Assembly (NCBI GenBank): GCA_000482145.1
Contig: AUXH01000226.1
Coordinates: 1 to 26,975, forward strand
Direction of reading: 5' to 3'
Length of the DNA: 26,975 bases
DNA from: Strigomonas culicis
Taxonomy: Eukaryota; Euglenozoa; Kinetoplastea; Trypanosomatida; Trypanosomatidae
The notes under the pieces are model-generated. The model did not search any database and was not told the origin of the DNA. It saw only the letters and a program-made list of their open reading frames with translations. Below, piece by piece: positions 14,849-23,400 of the stretch. Made by a program: the position numbers and the translations under genes. How positions within the stretch are numbered: the first letter of the stretch is position 1; each line of letters begins with the position of its first letter.

Positions 14849-17110
14849 ATGTCGTCCTACCAAGCTTACACGCGCTACGTCACGGACCGCCTGCGCAGCC
14901 GCGTTCACGCGCAGTCGCTGCCGAGCCTCCTCCTCCAGGAGTCTCTCCCGCCGTCGCCGGCCGCTGCCTCGCCGGCAGCCGCGCGGCTGCAGCAGCTGCT
15001 GGAGGCCGTAGAGGAGCACCGCCGCGCGCCGGCGCCGGCGACGCGCGCGCGGGCACTGCAGCTATACCGCACTCTGCCGCTGCCCTCGACGGCGGAGGAC
15101 CCGCACTTCCTGCACCCCCTCCGCGCGCTGCGGGCCGCCGCCTACCTGCAGGTCGCGGACGCGCCCCGCACCTTCGCGCTGCTGCAGCACGTCGCGCAGC
15201 ACACCTTTCTGTTGGACGGCTTTGCGGTCGCGCAGTACGCCAAGGCGCTGCAACAGCTGCGCCACCCGCAGACGGCTGCGCTGCTGCGCGTGCTGGCGCC
15301 GCGCGCGGCGCAGGTCGCGGAGGAGCTGACCGCGACGGAGGCCGCCGCGCTGCTGCAACTCTGCGAGGCGTGGCTGCCCGGCTGGCGGGAGGCGGAGGGT
15401 GCGCCGCTGCTGACGCTGCGCCGCGCGCTGGGCCGCCAGCTCGCGCGCACCGCCGCGACGCTGGACAAGGCGCCGCTCGCGCTCTGCCTCGAGGCGCTGC
15501 CGCTGCTGCCCGCGACGGAGGGCAGCGCGCTGCTCGCCGCGGTCGCGCCGAACGCCGCCGCGCTGCTGCGCGAGGGCGACCGGCTGCTGCGCGCGGTGCG
15601 GCGCCTCGCGCACTACGCGGTGGGCGGCGGCGCCGGCGCCGGCGTCGACGCGGCGGCGCAGCAGCGTGCCTTCTTGCAAACGCATCTGTCCGCCGCGGAG
15701 CGCGACCTGCTGCTGGAGACGCTCGCCGAGCGCGGGGTGGAGGGGCCGGCCGCCGCCGCCGTGCTCTTCACACCGCCCGAGTCGGCGGCCCCCGACTGCG
15801 CCGCCGCGCCGCCACTGGGGCTGCACACGGTGACGCGCGAGCTGCTGCGGCAGGAGCTGCTGCTGTACCGCCAGCTGCGCCGCGCGCTCACGAAGGCCAT
15901 CACGCGCTTCTACGCGGCGCAGCACGTGCGGCCGCCGGCGCGCATCTCGGACATTAACCGCTTCGAGGTGTTTGCGCCGACCACGCCGGCGGGGGACGAC
16001 GACCTGCAGGAGCTGCTGTGGCCGCGCCGCCCGCGCGCGGAGACGCCGCGCACCCTCGTCCAGCAGATCGTCGCGACCACCTTACTGTGGTCGGAGCCGC
16101 CGCCCGCCGCGGACGCCACCGACGCGCCGGACCGCAGCGCCGCCGCCGCCTTCGCCGCGGCGGCGCGGCAGCAGCTCTACGTGGAGCTGCTCGCCGCCTT
16201 CCCCGCGTGCGGCTACGTCGAGGTCGGCTACGCGGTGCAGCTGCTGCACTACACCGAGAAGCGCGGCGACGGCCGCGCGCTGCGTCAGCTCGCGACGCGC
16301 GCCGCAACCGCCATCGCGGCCCACCCGCCGCCGCCGGCGGACGCCGCCGCCCACCCGGAGGCGGTGTTCCGGGCGATCTGCCAGGTCGTGGAGGGCCTGG
16401 CCTTCCTCACACCGGCGCCCGCGAGCGCGGACGAGCGGCGTGCGCAGCAGGAGGTCGCCACGACGCTGCTGCAGCGGCTCGTCGCCGTCCTGGCGGCGCC
16501 CGGCGCGGCGCTCATGGGCACCGACTTCGAGCGCCTCCCGCCGGCGCTCCTCGCGGACGGCGCCGGCGCGGCGCGGCGGGTCGCCGTGGCGGACCGCCTC
16601 TCGCGGCTGCTGGCCGCCGTGGCGCAGGACCTGCCGCTCGGCGCGGCGGCAGCGGCGGCGGTGGACGACCTCTGCGCGAGTGGCACGCTGCTGCAGTGCG
16701 CGCAGGTCGCACAGGCGCTGTGCCGCCACGGCGGCGCCGGGGTCGACGGCCGCGAGGGCTTCCGCTTCGCGGCGCGCATCTTGCGGCACGTCCTCGCGCT
16801 CTATGTTCAGCGCCCACGGGAGGCGCCGCCGCCGCCGGCGGTGGTGCGCGAGCGGCTGCTGCCCACCGTCGCGGCGGTGCTGCTGCTGCTGCCGCCGTCC
16901 TTCGCGACGGACGGGGGCACGGCCGGTGGCGCGGCGGGGGGGCTCGCGGACGACTGGCAGGCGGAGACGCATCGGCATGTGCAGGCCATCTGCGGGCTGC
17001 TCCGGGCGGCGGGCACGCAGGCGGAGGTGCCGCCCTGGGTCGCACAGCATCCGCAGCTGATGGAGCTGCGGGACCACCTCAGTCCAGCAGCGGCGGAAGG
17101 GAATAAATAA
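14849..17110 (+). CDS. Unrecognised alpha-helical repeat protein, possibly mitochondrial
   Basis: I do not recognise a family. The product is 753 residues from the first in-frame ATG (MSSYQAYTRYVTDRLRSRVH); the four upstream in-frame codons begin with TTG and are ignored. The sequence is almost entirely Ala/Leu-rich helix arranged in roughly 35-40-residue units. Examples lie at 100-130, 130-165 (FAVAQYAKALQQLRHPQTAA onward), 160-200 (TATEAAALLQLCEAWLPG) and 205-245 (KAPLALCLEALPLLPATEGS onward). That pattern resembles the helical solenoids of mitochondrial RNA-handling proteins of the FASTK/OPR type, but I see no RAP domain at the C-terminus. The Arg-containing, Asp-poor N-terminus could be a mitochondrial presequence. 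Low-complexity Pro/Ala loops interrupt the helices. Function unknown. Stop TAA. Confidence 0.75.
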   Translation: MSSYQAYTRYVTDRLRSRVHAQSLPSLLLQESLPPSPAAASPAAARLQQLLEAVEEHRRAPAPATRARALQLYRTLPLPSTAEDPHFLHPLRALRAAAYLQVADAPRTFALLQHVAQHTFLLDGFAVAQYAKALQQLRHPQTAALLRVLAPRAAQVAEELTATEAAALLQLCEAWLPGWREAEGAPLLTLRRALGRQLARTAATLDKAPLALCLEALPLLPATEGSALLAAVAPNAAALLREGDRLLRAVRRLAHYAVGGGAGAGVDAAAQQRAFLQTHLSAAERDLLLETLAERGVEGPAAAAVLFTPPESAAPDCAAAPPLGLHTVTRELLRQELLLYRQLRRALTKAITRFYAAQHVRPPARISDINRFEVFAPTTPAGDDDLQELLWPRRPRAETPRTLVQQIVATTLLWSEPPPAADATDAPDRSAAAAFAAAARQQLYVELLAAFPACGYVEVGYAVQLLHYTEKRGDGRALRQLATRAATAIAAHPPPPADAAAHPEAVFRAICQVVEGLAFLTPAPASADERRAQQEVATTLLQRLVAVLAAPGAALMGTDFERLPPALLADGAGAARRVAVADRLSRLLAAVAQDLPLGAAAAAAVDDLCASGTLLQCAQVAQALCRHGGAGVDGREGFRFAARILRHVLALYVQRPREAPPPPAVVRERLLPTVAAVLLLLPPSFATDGGTAGGAAGGLADDWQAETHRHVQAICGLLRAAGTQAEVPPWVAQHPQLMELRDHLSPAAAEGNK

Positions 17111-17342
17111 AGGGAAGGAAAAAAAAAGAAGGACGTGGAGGAGAGAGATCCTACCTGTATCCGCTTGCGTCTTCTTTTCCGTTTGGCATCTTTTTCCTGT
17201 TCTCCGCTTATCCGTATTCACTGTGTATTTTATCCGATACATCACAGAAAAACACAAAAAAAAAACATGTTTTGTTTTTCGTCTCTTTTCACACGGATAC
17301 ACGATGGACTATCATCCCTTCACTGCTTCTATTGTGTATACA

Positions 17343-17391
17343 TTTCTCTCTTTCTCTCTCTCTTTTTTTTTTTCTTGAAAAAGAAAAATAG
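17343..17391 (+). promoter_or_regulatory. Candidate trans-splice acceptor with hairpin, upstream of COG5
   Basis: The 339-base spacer 17111-17449 has no supported gene. A dense pyrimidine tract at 17343-17376 runs into an inverted repeat: TTTTTCTT at 17369-17376, loop GAAA at 17377-17380, AAGAAAAA at 17381-17388. AGs at 17382-17383 and 17390-17391 lie in or just after the hairpin. A leader of about 60 bases would result. Confidence 0.5.
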
Positions 17392-17449
17392 TAACACATC
17401 CCAAAAAGAAAAGCAAAGGAAGAAGCTCAGCGGAGGAGAACCTGCCTGC

Positions 17450-20071
17450 ATGTACACGAACGAGCAGCTACTGAGCCCCGACTTCGACGAGGTGGCGTAC
17501 CTCCGCTACGTGCTGCCGACACTGCAGGCGGGCCCGGCGGGCGCGGGCGGCGCCGCCGCGCTGCCGGGCGGCACCACCGGCCAGCGCGAAGCGGAGCGGC
17601 TCGCTCGCTGTCTGCAGCTGGCGCAGGAGCGCATCAACCACTTCGTCGGCGCGCACGCCGACCGTATGCTCGGCCAGGTCGCGGCCGCGACGGCCGCCCA
17701 CGCGCAGGCGAAGGCCGCCGAGGCGCGCGCGGACGGCCTGCGGCGCGCGGCGCACCGGCTGCAGCTGCTGCTGGAGGGCCCGACGGCCGCGCTGCAGGCG
17801 GGCGTGACGGAGGTCGAGCGCGGCCACGCCGTCGTCGACGTGCTGCACGACCTGCAGCAGCTGCTCACGCTGACGGCGCGGCTGGAGGAGCAGTGCGGCC
17901 CGGCGGGCGACCCCATCCGCGCGGCGCGCGCCCTGCGCGAGGTGGAGGGGCTGCTGGAGCGCGCCGACCTCCGCGGCCTCGACGTCGCCGCCGAGCGGCT
18001 CGCCGTCGTCGAGCGCGCGTCGGTCGCGGTGCGCCAGCGGGTGCAGGACTGTCTGCGGATGCCGGCGCTGCGGCGGGCCGCCGGCGGCCACGGCCCGACG
18101 CTGGACGAGCTGAGCGCCACCGCGCGCGACGTCGCGGCGGCCGTGAGCTGCGCGGCCATCACGGGCCAGCTGCAGCGCACCGTGCACAGCTTCATGGCGG
18201 ACCACAAGCGGGAGGCCGTACGCGTGCTGCTGCGCGCGGTCGACGCCGCGGCGCTGGCGGAGCAGTTCCCGACGGAGGCCGCGGCGGCGGCGGGGCTGCT
18301 GCCCGCGCTGCAGGCCGCGCTGCTGCAGGTGGTGCACCACACGCAGGCGGTGGTGCTGCTCTGGCGCGTTCTCCTGCGGCACGACGATACGGCCAGCCGC
18401 ACCGCCACGACCGCGACGGCCAGCAGCGCCGCCACGCCGCGGCGGTACGTGCACACGCTGGAGGGCCCGGTGGCGCTGCTGGCCGAGTACTGGGCCGCCG
18501 CCGGCGACATGGTGCGTGACCAGCTACTGGCGGTGCAGCGGCGGCCGGTGCTGCAGGCCGCGCTCGCGGCGCGCTACCCGTACTTCCACGCCCTGTTGGC
18601 CGCCTTCCTCGCCGAGGCGGGGCTGGGCGGCGCGGCGCCCGACAGCGGCGTGCTGACGACCGCCGCGCAGTGCGGCCACGGCGACTACCTTGCGCTGCTG
18701 CAGCTCGTGGAGTCGCTGACGGGGCGGCGCCACGACAGCCCCACGGAGGGCCTCGCGGCGGCGTGGCTCGCGCAGGTGAGCGACGACCTGCAGGCGCGCT
18801 TCCGCGCGCAGCTCGCCGCGCGGCAGCAGGCGCAGCTGCGGCCGGCACTGCAGCAGCTCGCCGCGCTCGTGCCGGCCTCGGCCGCGCTCGGCGCGCAGCA
18901 GCTGCAGCTGACGGTCAGCCTAGAGCGGCCGGCCGCGCCGCCGCAGGCGCACGCGGTCGACCTCAGCGGCTTCACGCGCGTCGCGCTACAGGACATGTAC
19001 GCGCAGCGGTACGACCCGCACAGCCTCTCCCTCGTGCTCGGCTGCGTCCTGGACGGCGTCGCGCAGGTCGCGGACGCGCTGCGCGATGCCGCGCGCCGCG
19101 CGCCGCTGCCGCCGCTGCCGGCGATCACCGCCGCGATCTGCCGCACCCAGCTGCTCCACGTGAACGTGGCGAGCTGCGGCGCCGGCCTCGCGGAGGAGCT
19201 GCGCGGGATGCTGGCGCTGCTGCCGGAGGCCGCCGAGGATGAGCTGGCGCTGCGGCAGCGGCAGCAGCTGCGCGAGCGGCTCGCGCAGCTGCACGCGGCG
19301 GTGAACGCCTCCACCGCGCCCTTCCTCCACGCGGCTGCCGCGCTGCTGCTGCCCTGCGTGACGCACGCCGTGCAGAGCCCGGCCGCGGTGCCGGCACTGC
19401 AGGCGCAGCTCGTGCACTTCCTGTCGCACTACTACTTACTCTTCCGCGCGACCTCCGCGGAGCTGCTGGAGGGCGCGCGGCAGGTGAGCGACCGGCTGCT
19501 GTGCCACCTGGCGGTGCGCAGCAGCAGCGGCGGCGGCGGCCTCAACCGCGCCGCGCGCGGCGCGGCGCTGCAGGCGGTCGGCGCGGCGCTGCAGCAGTGG
19601 TGCCAGGCGACCGGCAGCCACGCGCGCAGCACGCTGAGCTGGCGCGCCGTCGTGCGGCAGCTGGAGCAGCTGTGGAGCCGGCTGGCGCAGCTGCCGTCGA
19701 CGCTGGTGTCGCCGCCGACGGACCTGCAGGCGCTGCTGCGGCCGCTGCCGCCGACGCTGGTGCGGCTTGTGCTGCTGCGTCTGCTGCTTCCGGATGGCAG
19801 CGACGGTGCCGGCGATGGCGGCGGCCACCTCGGCGCCCTGCTGGGGCGACCGCTGTCGTTGGCGGAGGAGGAAGCGGAGGAGGTGCTGGAGGAGGCGCTG
19901 CTACGGGAGGTGGCGCCCGACGGCGAGGACGGCGGCAGCACTGCGACCGGCAAGACCGGGGAGAAGGCCGCGCTGCTGCAGGCCGCCATGTGGTCGCAGT
20001 TTGAACAGTGGGGAGGTGCCAACGCGGCGCTCTACGGCGCCTTGCGGCCGCTGTGGCCGATCGCCGCTTGA
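17450..20071 (+). CDS. COG5: Conserved oligomeric Golgi complex subunit 5
   Basis: COG5 belongs to lobe B of the COG complex, which tethers vesicles recycling within the Golgi. The product is 873 residues, close to the size of animal COG5. The N-terminus MYTNEQLLSPDFDEVAYLRYVL fits the family's opening (a LLS-DFD motif, then a short helix). Next comes the long coiled-coil region at about 48-148 (LARCLQLAQERINHFVGAHA, then LRRAAHRLQLLLEGPTAALQ, then HAVVDVLHDLQQLLTLTARL), and the LREVEGLLERADLRGLDVAAERL stretch near 162-184 that is typical of COG5. The rest is helical. An acidic, Gly-rich insert lies near the C-terminus. The frame is open upstream and contains an in-frame ATG at 17267, but that lies before the pyrimidine tract and would be removed by trans-splicing, so 17450 is chosen. 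Stop TGA. Confidence 0.85.
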   Translation: MYTNEQLLSPDFDEVAYLRYVLPTLQAGPAGAGGAAALPGGTTGQREAERLARCLQLAQERINHFVGAHADRMLGQVAAATAAHAQAKAAEARADGLRRAAHRLQLLLEGPTAALQAGVTEVERGHAVVDVLHDLQQLLTLTARLEEQCGPAGDPIRAARALREVEGLLERADLRGLDVAAERLAVVERASVAVRQRVQDCLRMPALRRAAGGHGPTLDELSATARDVAAAVSCAAITGQLQRTVHSFMADHKREAVRVLLRAVDAAALAEQFPTEAAAAAGLLPALQAALLQVVHHTQAVVLLWRVLLRHDDTASRTATTATASSAATPRRYVHTLEGPVALLAEYWAAAGDMVRDQLLAVQRRPVLQAALAARYPYFHALLAAFLAEAGLGGAAPDSGVLTTAAQCGHGDYLALLQLVESLTGRRHDSPTEGLAAAWLAQVSDDLQARFRAQLAARQQAQLRPALQQLAALVPASAALGAQQLQLTVSLERPAAPPQAHAVDLSGFTRVALQDMYAQRYDPHSLSLVLGCVLDGVAQVADALRDAARRAPLPPLPAITAAICRTQLLHVNVASCGAGLAEELRGMLALLPEAAEDELALRQRQQLRERLAQLHAAVNASTAPFLHAAAALLLPCVTHAVQSPAAVPALQAQLVHFLSHYYLLFRATSAELLEGARQVSDRLLCHLAVRSSSGGGGLNRAARGAALQAVGAALQQWCQATGSHARSTLSWRAVVRQLEQLWSRLAQLPSTLVSPPTDLQALLRPLPPTLVRLVLLRLLLPDGSDGAGDGGGHLGALLGRPLSLAEEEAEEVLEEALLREVAPDGEDGGSTATGKTGEKAALLQAAMWSQFEQWGGANAALYGALRPLWPIAA

Positions 20072-20187
20072 TCCTTCTCTCTATATGCCTTTTTGTTCAT
20101 TGTGATGTTTGCCATGGCGAGAGTTGTATAATGATGTGCTGATGTCTAGCTTGTTCTCGAGTCAAGACCAACAGCAAGCATACACAG

Positions 20188-20216
<29 letters not shown>
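20188..20216. repeat. (AC)n microsatellite
   Basis: This is an uninterrupted AC dinucleotide run of 29 bases in the spacer after COG5, followed eight bases later by a run of 15 A at 20224-20238. Both are likely length-variable between strains. They probably fall in the 3' UTR of COG5 or the intergenic spacer. Confidence 0.95.
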
Positions 20217-20219
<3 letters not shown>

Positions 20220-20238
20220 GAATAAAAAAAAAAAAAAA

Positions 20239-20314
20239 CAGTTTCCTTTTTGATTTCTGACGCACTCTACCTACTTCCTTCTTCTCTTCTTTTGCACACA
20301 TCTTCCTGTACCAG
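20239..20314 (+). promoter_or_regulatory. Candidate trans-splice acceptor region for the large coiled-coil gene
   Basis: The 346-base spacer 20072-20417 has no supported gene. Pyrimidine-rich sequence at about 20241-20310 leads to CAG at 20313-20314, giving a leader of about 103 bases. An imperfect GA-rich stretch at 20376-20403 lies in that leader, directly before the ATG. Confidence 0.45.
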
Positions 20315-20417
20315 CCAAGTGGAGAGAAAGTCATAACAACACATCACACAGTTGCACTACTATATTTATTCTTATAGAGAGAGAGATAGAGAGCGAGAGC
20401 GAGGCAGTGCAGACCGC

Positions 20418-23400
20418 ATGTCGACGCCGCTGTACGACCAGCTGCAGGCGGTGCTGGGCCCGTGGAAGGACACGGCGCCGCTCCCACCCGGCATGACGGA
20501 CCCGTCCATGCCGGTGAGCTTCCTCCCCGCGCCGCTGCCGCCGGGGGGCGCGGGCGCGAACGTGCGCGACCCGCGCCGCGCGCTCATGCGTGTGGAGTTA
20601 TGCCGCACGGCGCTCGCGCTCTACACATCCAACAGCGGCCTGTACCGCCCGACACTGCAGAAGCTGCTGAGCTTCTTGTTCAGCTACATGGACCACCTCA
20701 TCGACGAGAGGAGCGAGATGGAGCAGCAGCTCAACTTGGCGCTGCTGCGGCCGACCGTCGGCGACGCCGAGAACGCGCCCGACGACGACGAGAAGGCGGC
20801 GGAGAGCGACCTCGTCGCGAAGGCGTACGAGAAGGTGCGGCTGGTCGAGCACAAGATGCTGACGCTTGTCGAGGACGCCTCGGCGCAGCGCGACCGCTTC
20901 AAGGCGCAGCTCGAGGCTCAGAGCCAGTACGTTGCGAAGCTGGAGGGGCTGCTCGCGCACCAGATCACGCTCACGCGCGCGGTGCTGACGAGCAGCGGCA
21001 GCAGCAGCGCTGAGACGCTGCTCCGCACCATGGACCGCGGCGGCGGCGGCGGCGGCCTCACGGCGGCGCTACCCGCCCACACGCAGCAGCTGCTGCAGCA
21101 GGAGCAGGCGAGTCAGTACACGCGCGGGCAGGAGCCGCTGAAGGACGCCGCCTACGTGCGGCAGCTCATCGCGCGCGCGGAGAAGGAGAAGGCGGTGTCG
21201 GACCTGGAGGACCGCGTGCGGCACCTGTCGCGCGATCAGCAGCAGCTACAGGAGGAGCTGCGCGAGGTGCAGGAGCTGAACGCGCTCTACGCGCGGCAGG
21301 CAATGGAGCTCGCGGCACGGCTCTCCGTGCTGCAGGACCAGAACATCCTCCTCGCGACGGACCGCAACCTGTACCAGCGCGATGTGCTCGTCGAGCGGCA
21401 GCGCATGGCGAAGCTGCTGCGCGACGTTCAGGTGGCGCGCGACACGCTGTTGCTGCTGCTGGACCTCCGCCGGCGTGACGCGCTGCTCGCGCTCAGCGGC
21501 GGCTCGCTCGCCGCCGCCAGCCAGCGCGGCAACGCCGGCGCCGGCGGCGCGCGGCCGCCGCACGCTGCGGCGGGGTCCGGCGTCGGGGACGTGCTGCAGG
21601 AGGTGCTGTGGCTGCAGACGGCGTCGCAGACGCGGCTTACCTTCTACGAGGCGCTCGGCGCGAAGCGCAAGGTGGCCGTGGCGGGGCCGGAGGACACGAG
21701 CGCGCTCGCGCAGGTGGCGGACACCACCCCCCTGGGCGCGCTGCCGGTCGGCGCCGCGGCCGCGGCGGAGGCGCGCCGCATCGGCGACGAGCTGGAGGAG
21801 GAGAGGCAGCTCTACGCGCTGTTGGGCCCGCCGCCCGCATACCACACTATGAAGGCGCACGGCTCGCGCCTCTCCGTGCCGCACCACCTGCGCTGGCCGC
21901 CGTCGTCGTCCGCCTTCTATCACGTCCAGCACCAGGCGCCGCCGCCGGCCCCACCGCCACCGGCCGACGGCGCCGACGCCGCTGACCACCCCACGGCGAG
22001 CGGGGCGGTGCCGGACGATGGCGAGCTGCGGCTCGACCACGTGCAGCCGCACGGCGCGGCCATGCTCGTCCACTATTACCCGCTGGACGCGCTCCTCGCG
22101 GAGAGCATCGTGCACGAGCTGCTGTCCGAGCGGCTGACCGCGCTAGAGCTCTACTACCGCTTCCGGCGCCGCGAGCGGGGCCTGCAGCAGGAGCCGGCGC
22201 CTGCGGCGGCGGCGGACTCCTCGGCCACGCGCGCGGCGCCGGACGAGGGAGAGCAAGACCACTTCTACCTTTACTACGTGCAGCAGCAGCAACAGCAGCA
22301 GCGGGCGGCCGGCGGCAGCGTGGTGGAGCCCCCGTCGCCGAGCGCGGCGCCGCAGGACCCGCGTCTGACGGAGGAGCTGCAGTGCCTGCGGCGGGTCGGC
22401 CAGCTGACCCCGTGCGCGCTGCCCTTCGATCTGTTCGTGACGCTCTTCATCAAGGTGGTGTGGCTGCGCGAGTACCAGGACTGCCTCGCCTACCTCCCGA
22501 GCCCTCTGCGCGAGGAGATGGAGGACCTCCTGTCGACGGCGGCCGCAGGGGCCGACCAGCAGCTGCGGCAGCACAAGGACGCGCTGCATGGCGGCGCGGC
22601 GGCCCGCGGCGGCAACGGGAACGCCGCGCTCGCCCAGCGCATGGCGCGACACGCGCTGACACAGCAGCAGCAGGAGGAGGGGGAGGCGGGGGAGGCGGAT
22701 GGCGCGGGGCGCAACCTCTACCACGTGCAGGGCTACGTGAACCCGGAGGTGCCGCCCGCCCTCTATGTGGAGATGCACATCCTTCTCTCCTTTCTCACCA
22801 TCGACCCCATGTACAACCAGCACGTGCTCTTCCTCAACTACTTCAACGACGACGCCGACAGCGACGACGCGACCGCGGCGCGGCGGAGAAATTTCTTTCC
22901 GGCCTCGCCGTCCGCGCAGCTGGTGCGCGCGCGGATCCACAATCAGTACGCTTTTCTGCAGAAGCACAGACACTCTTTCTTTGAGAGGACGTTCTTGCTG
23001 TCTCTGGAAGGGATGCGCTTGAGCTACGGGCTGGAGCGCGCCTCCCTGCGCGCGAGCGCCGGCTTCCTGACCTACACGTACGGATTCCTTTCCCGCGGGG
23101 ACCTCAGCGAGCTCGTGCTCTTCCTCTTCGCGCGGGAGCGGGACCTCTTCGTGCGGGTCTGTGAGTCGCTCGAGCGGCGGCTGTGGCGCGGCCAGGTGCG
23201 GCAGCAGCGGCGGTACCGCGAGGCGATCGTGCGAGGCCGCGCGCAGCAGCAGCCGCGCGAGGGCGACGGGGCTCCCGCGGAGGAGGAGGAAAGCGACGCG
23301 GATAGCCTGGACGCGGCGCCGACGGGCCCGGCGGACCACAGCCCTCGAGTGGAGGCCACCGACGCGGACGCCGAGCCGCCGCAGCTGCGCGGCGTGCTCC

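Noticed and set aside
17267..17449. In-frame upstream ATG extending COG5 by 61 residues
   Set aside because: It lies before the pyrimidine tract and likely splice acceptor. The extra residues are Phe/Ser/Lys runs translated from the tract and match nothing in COG5.
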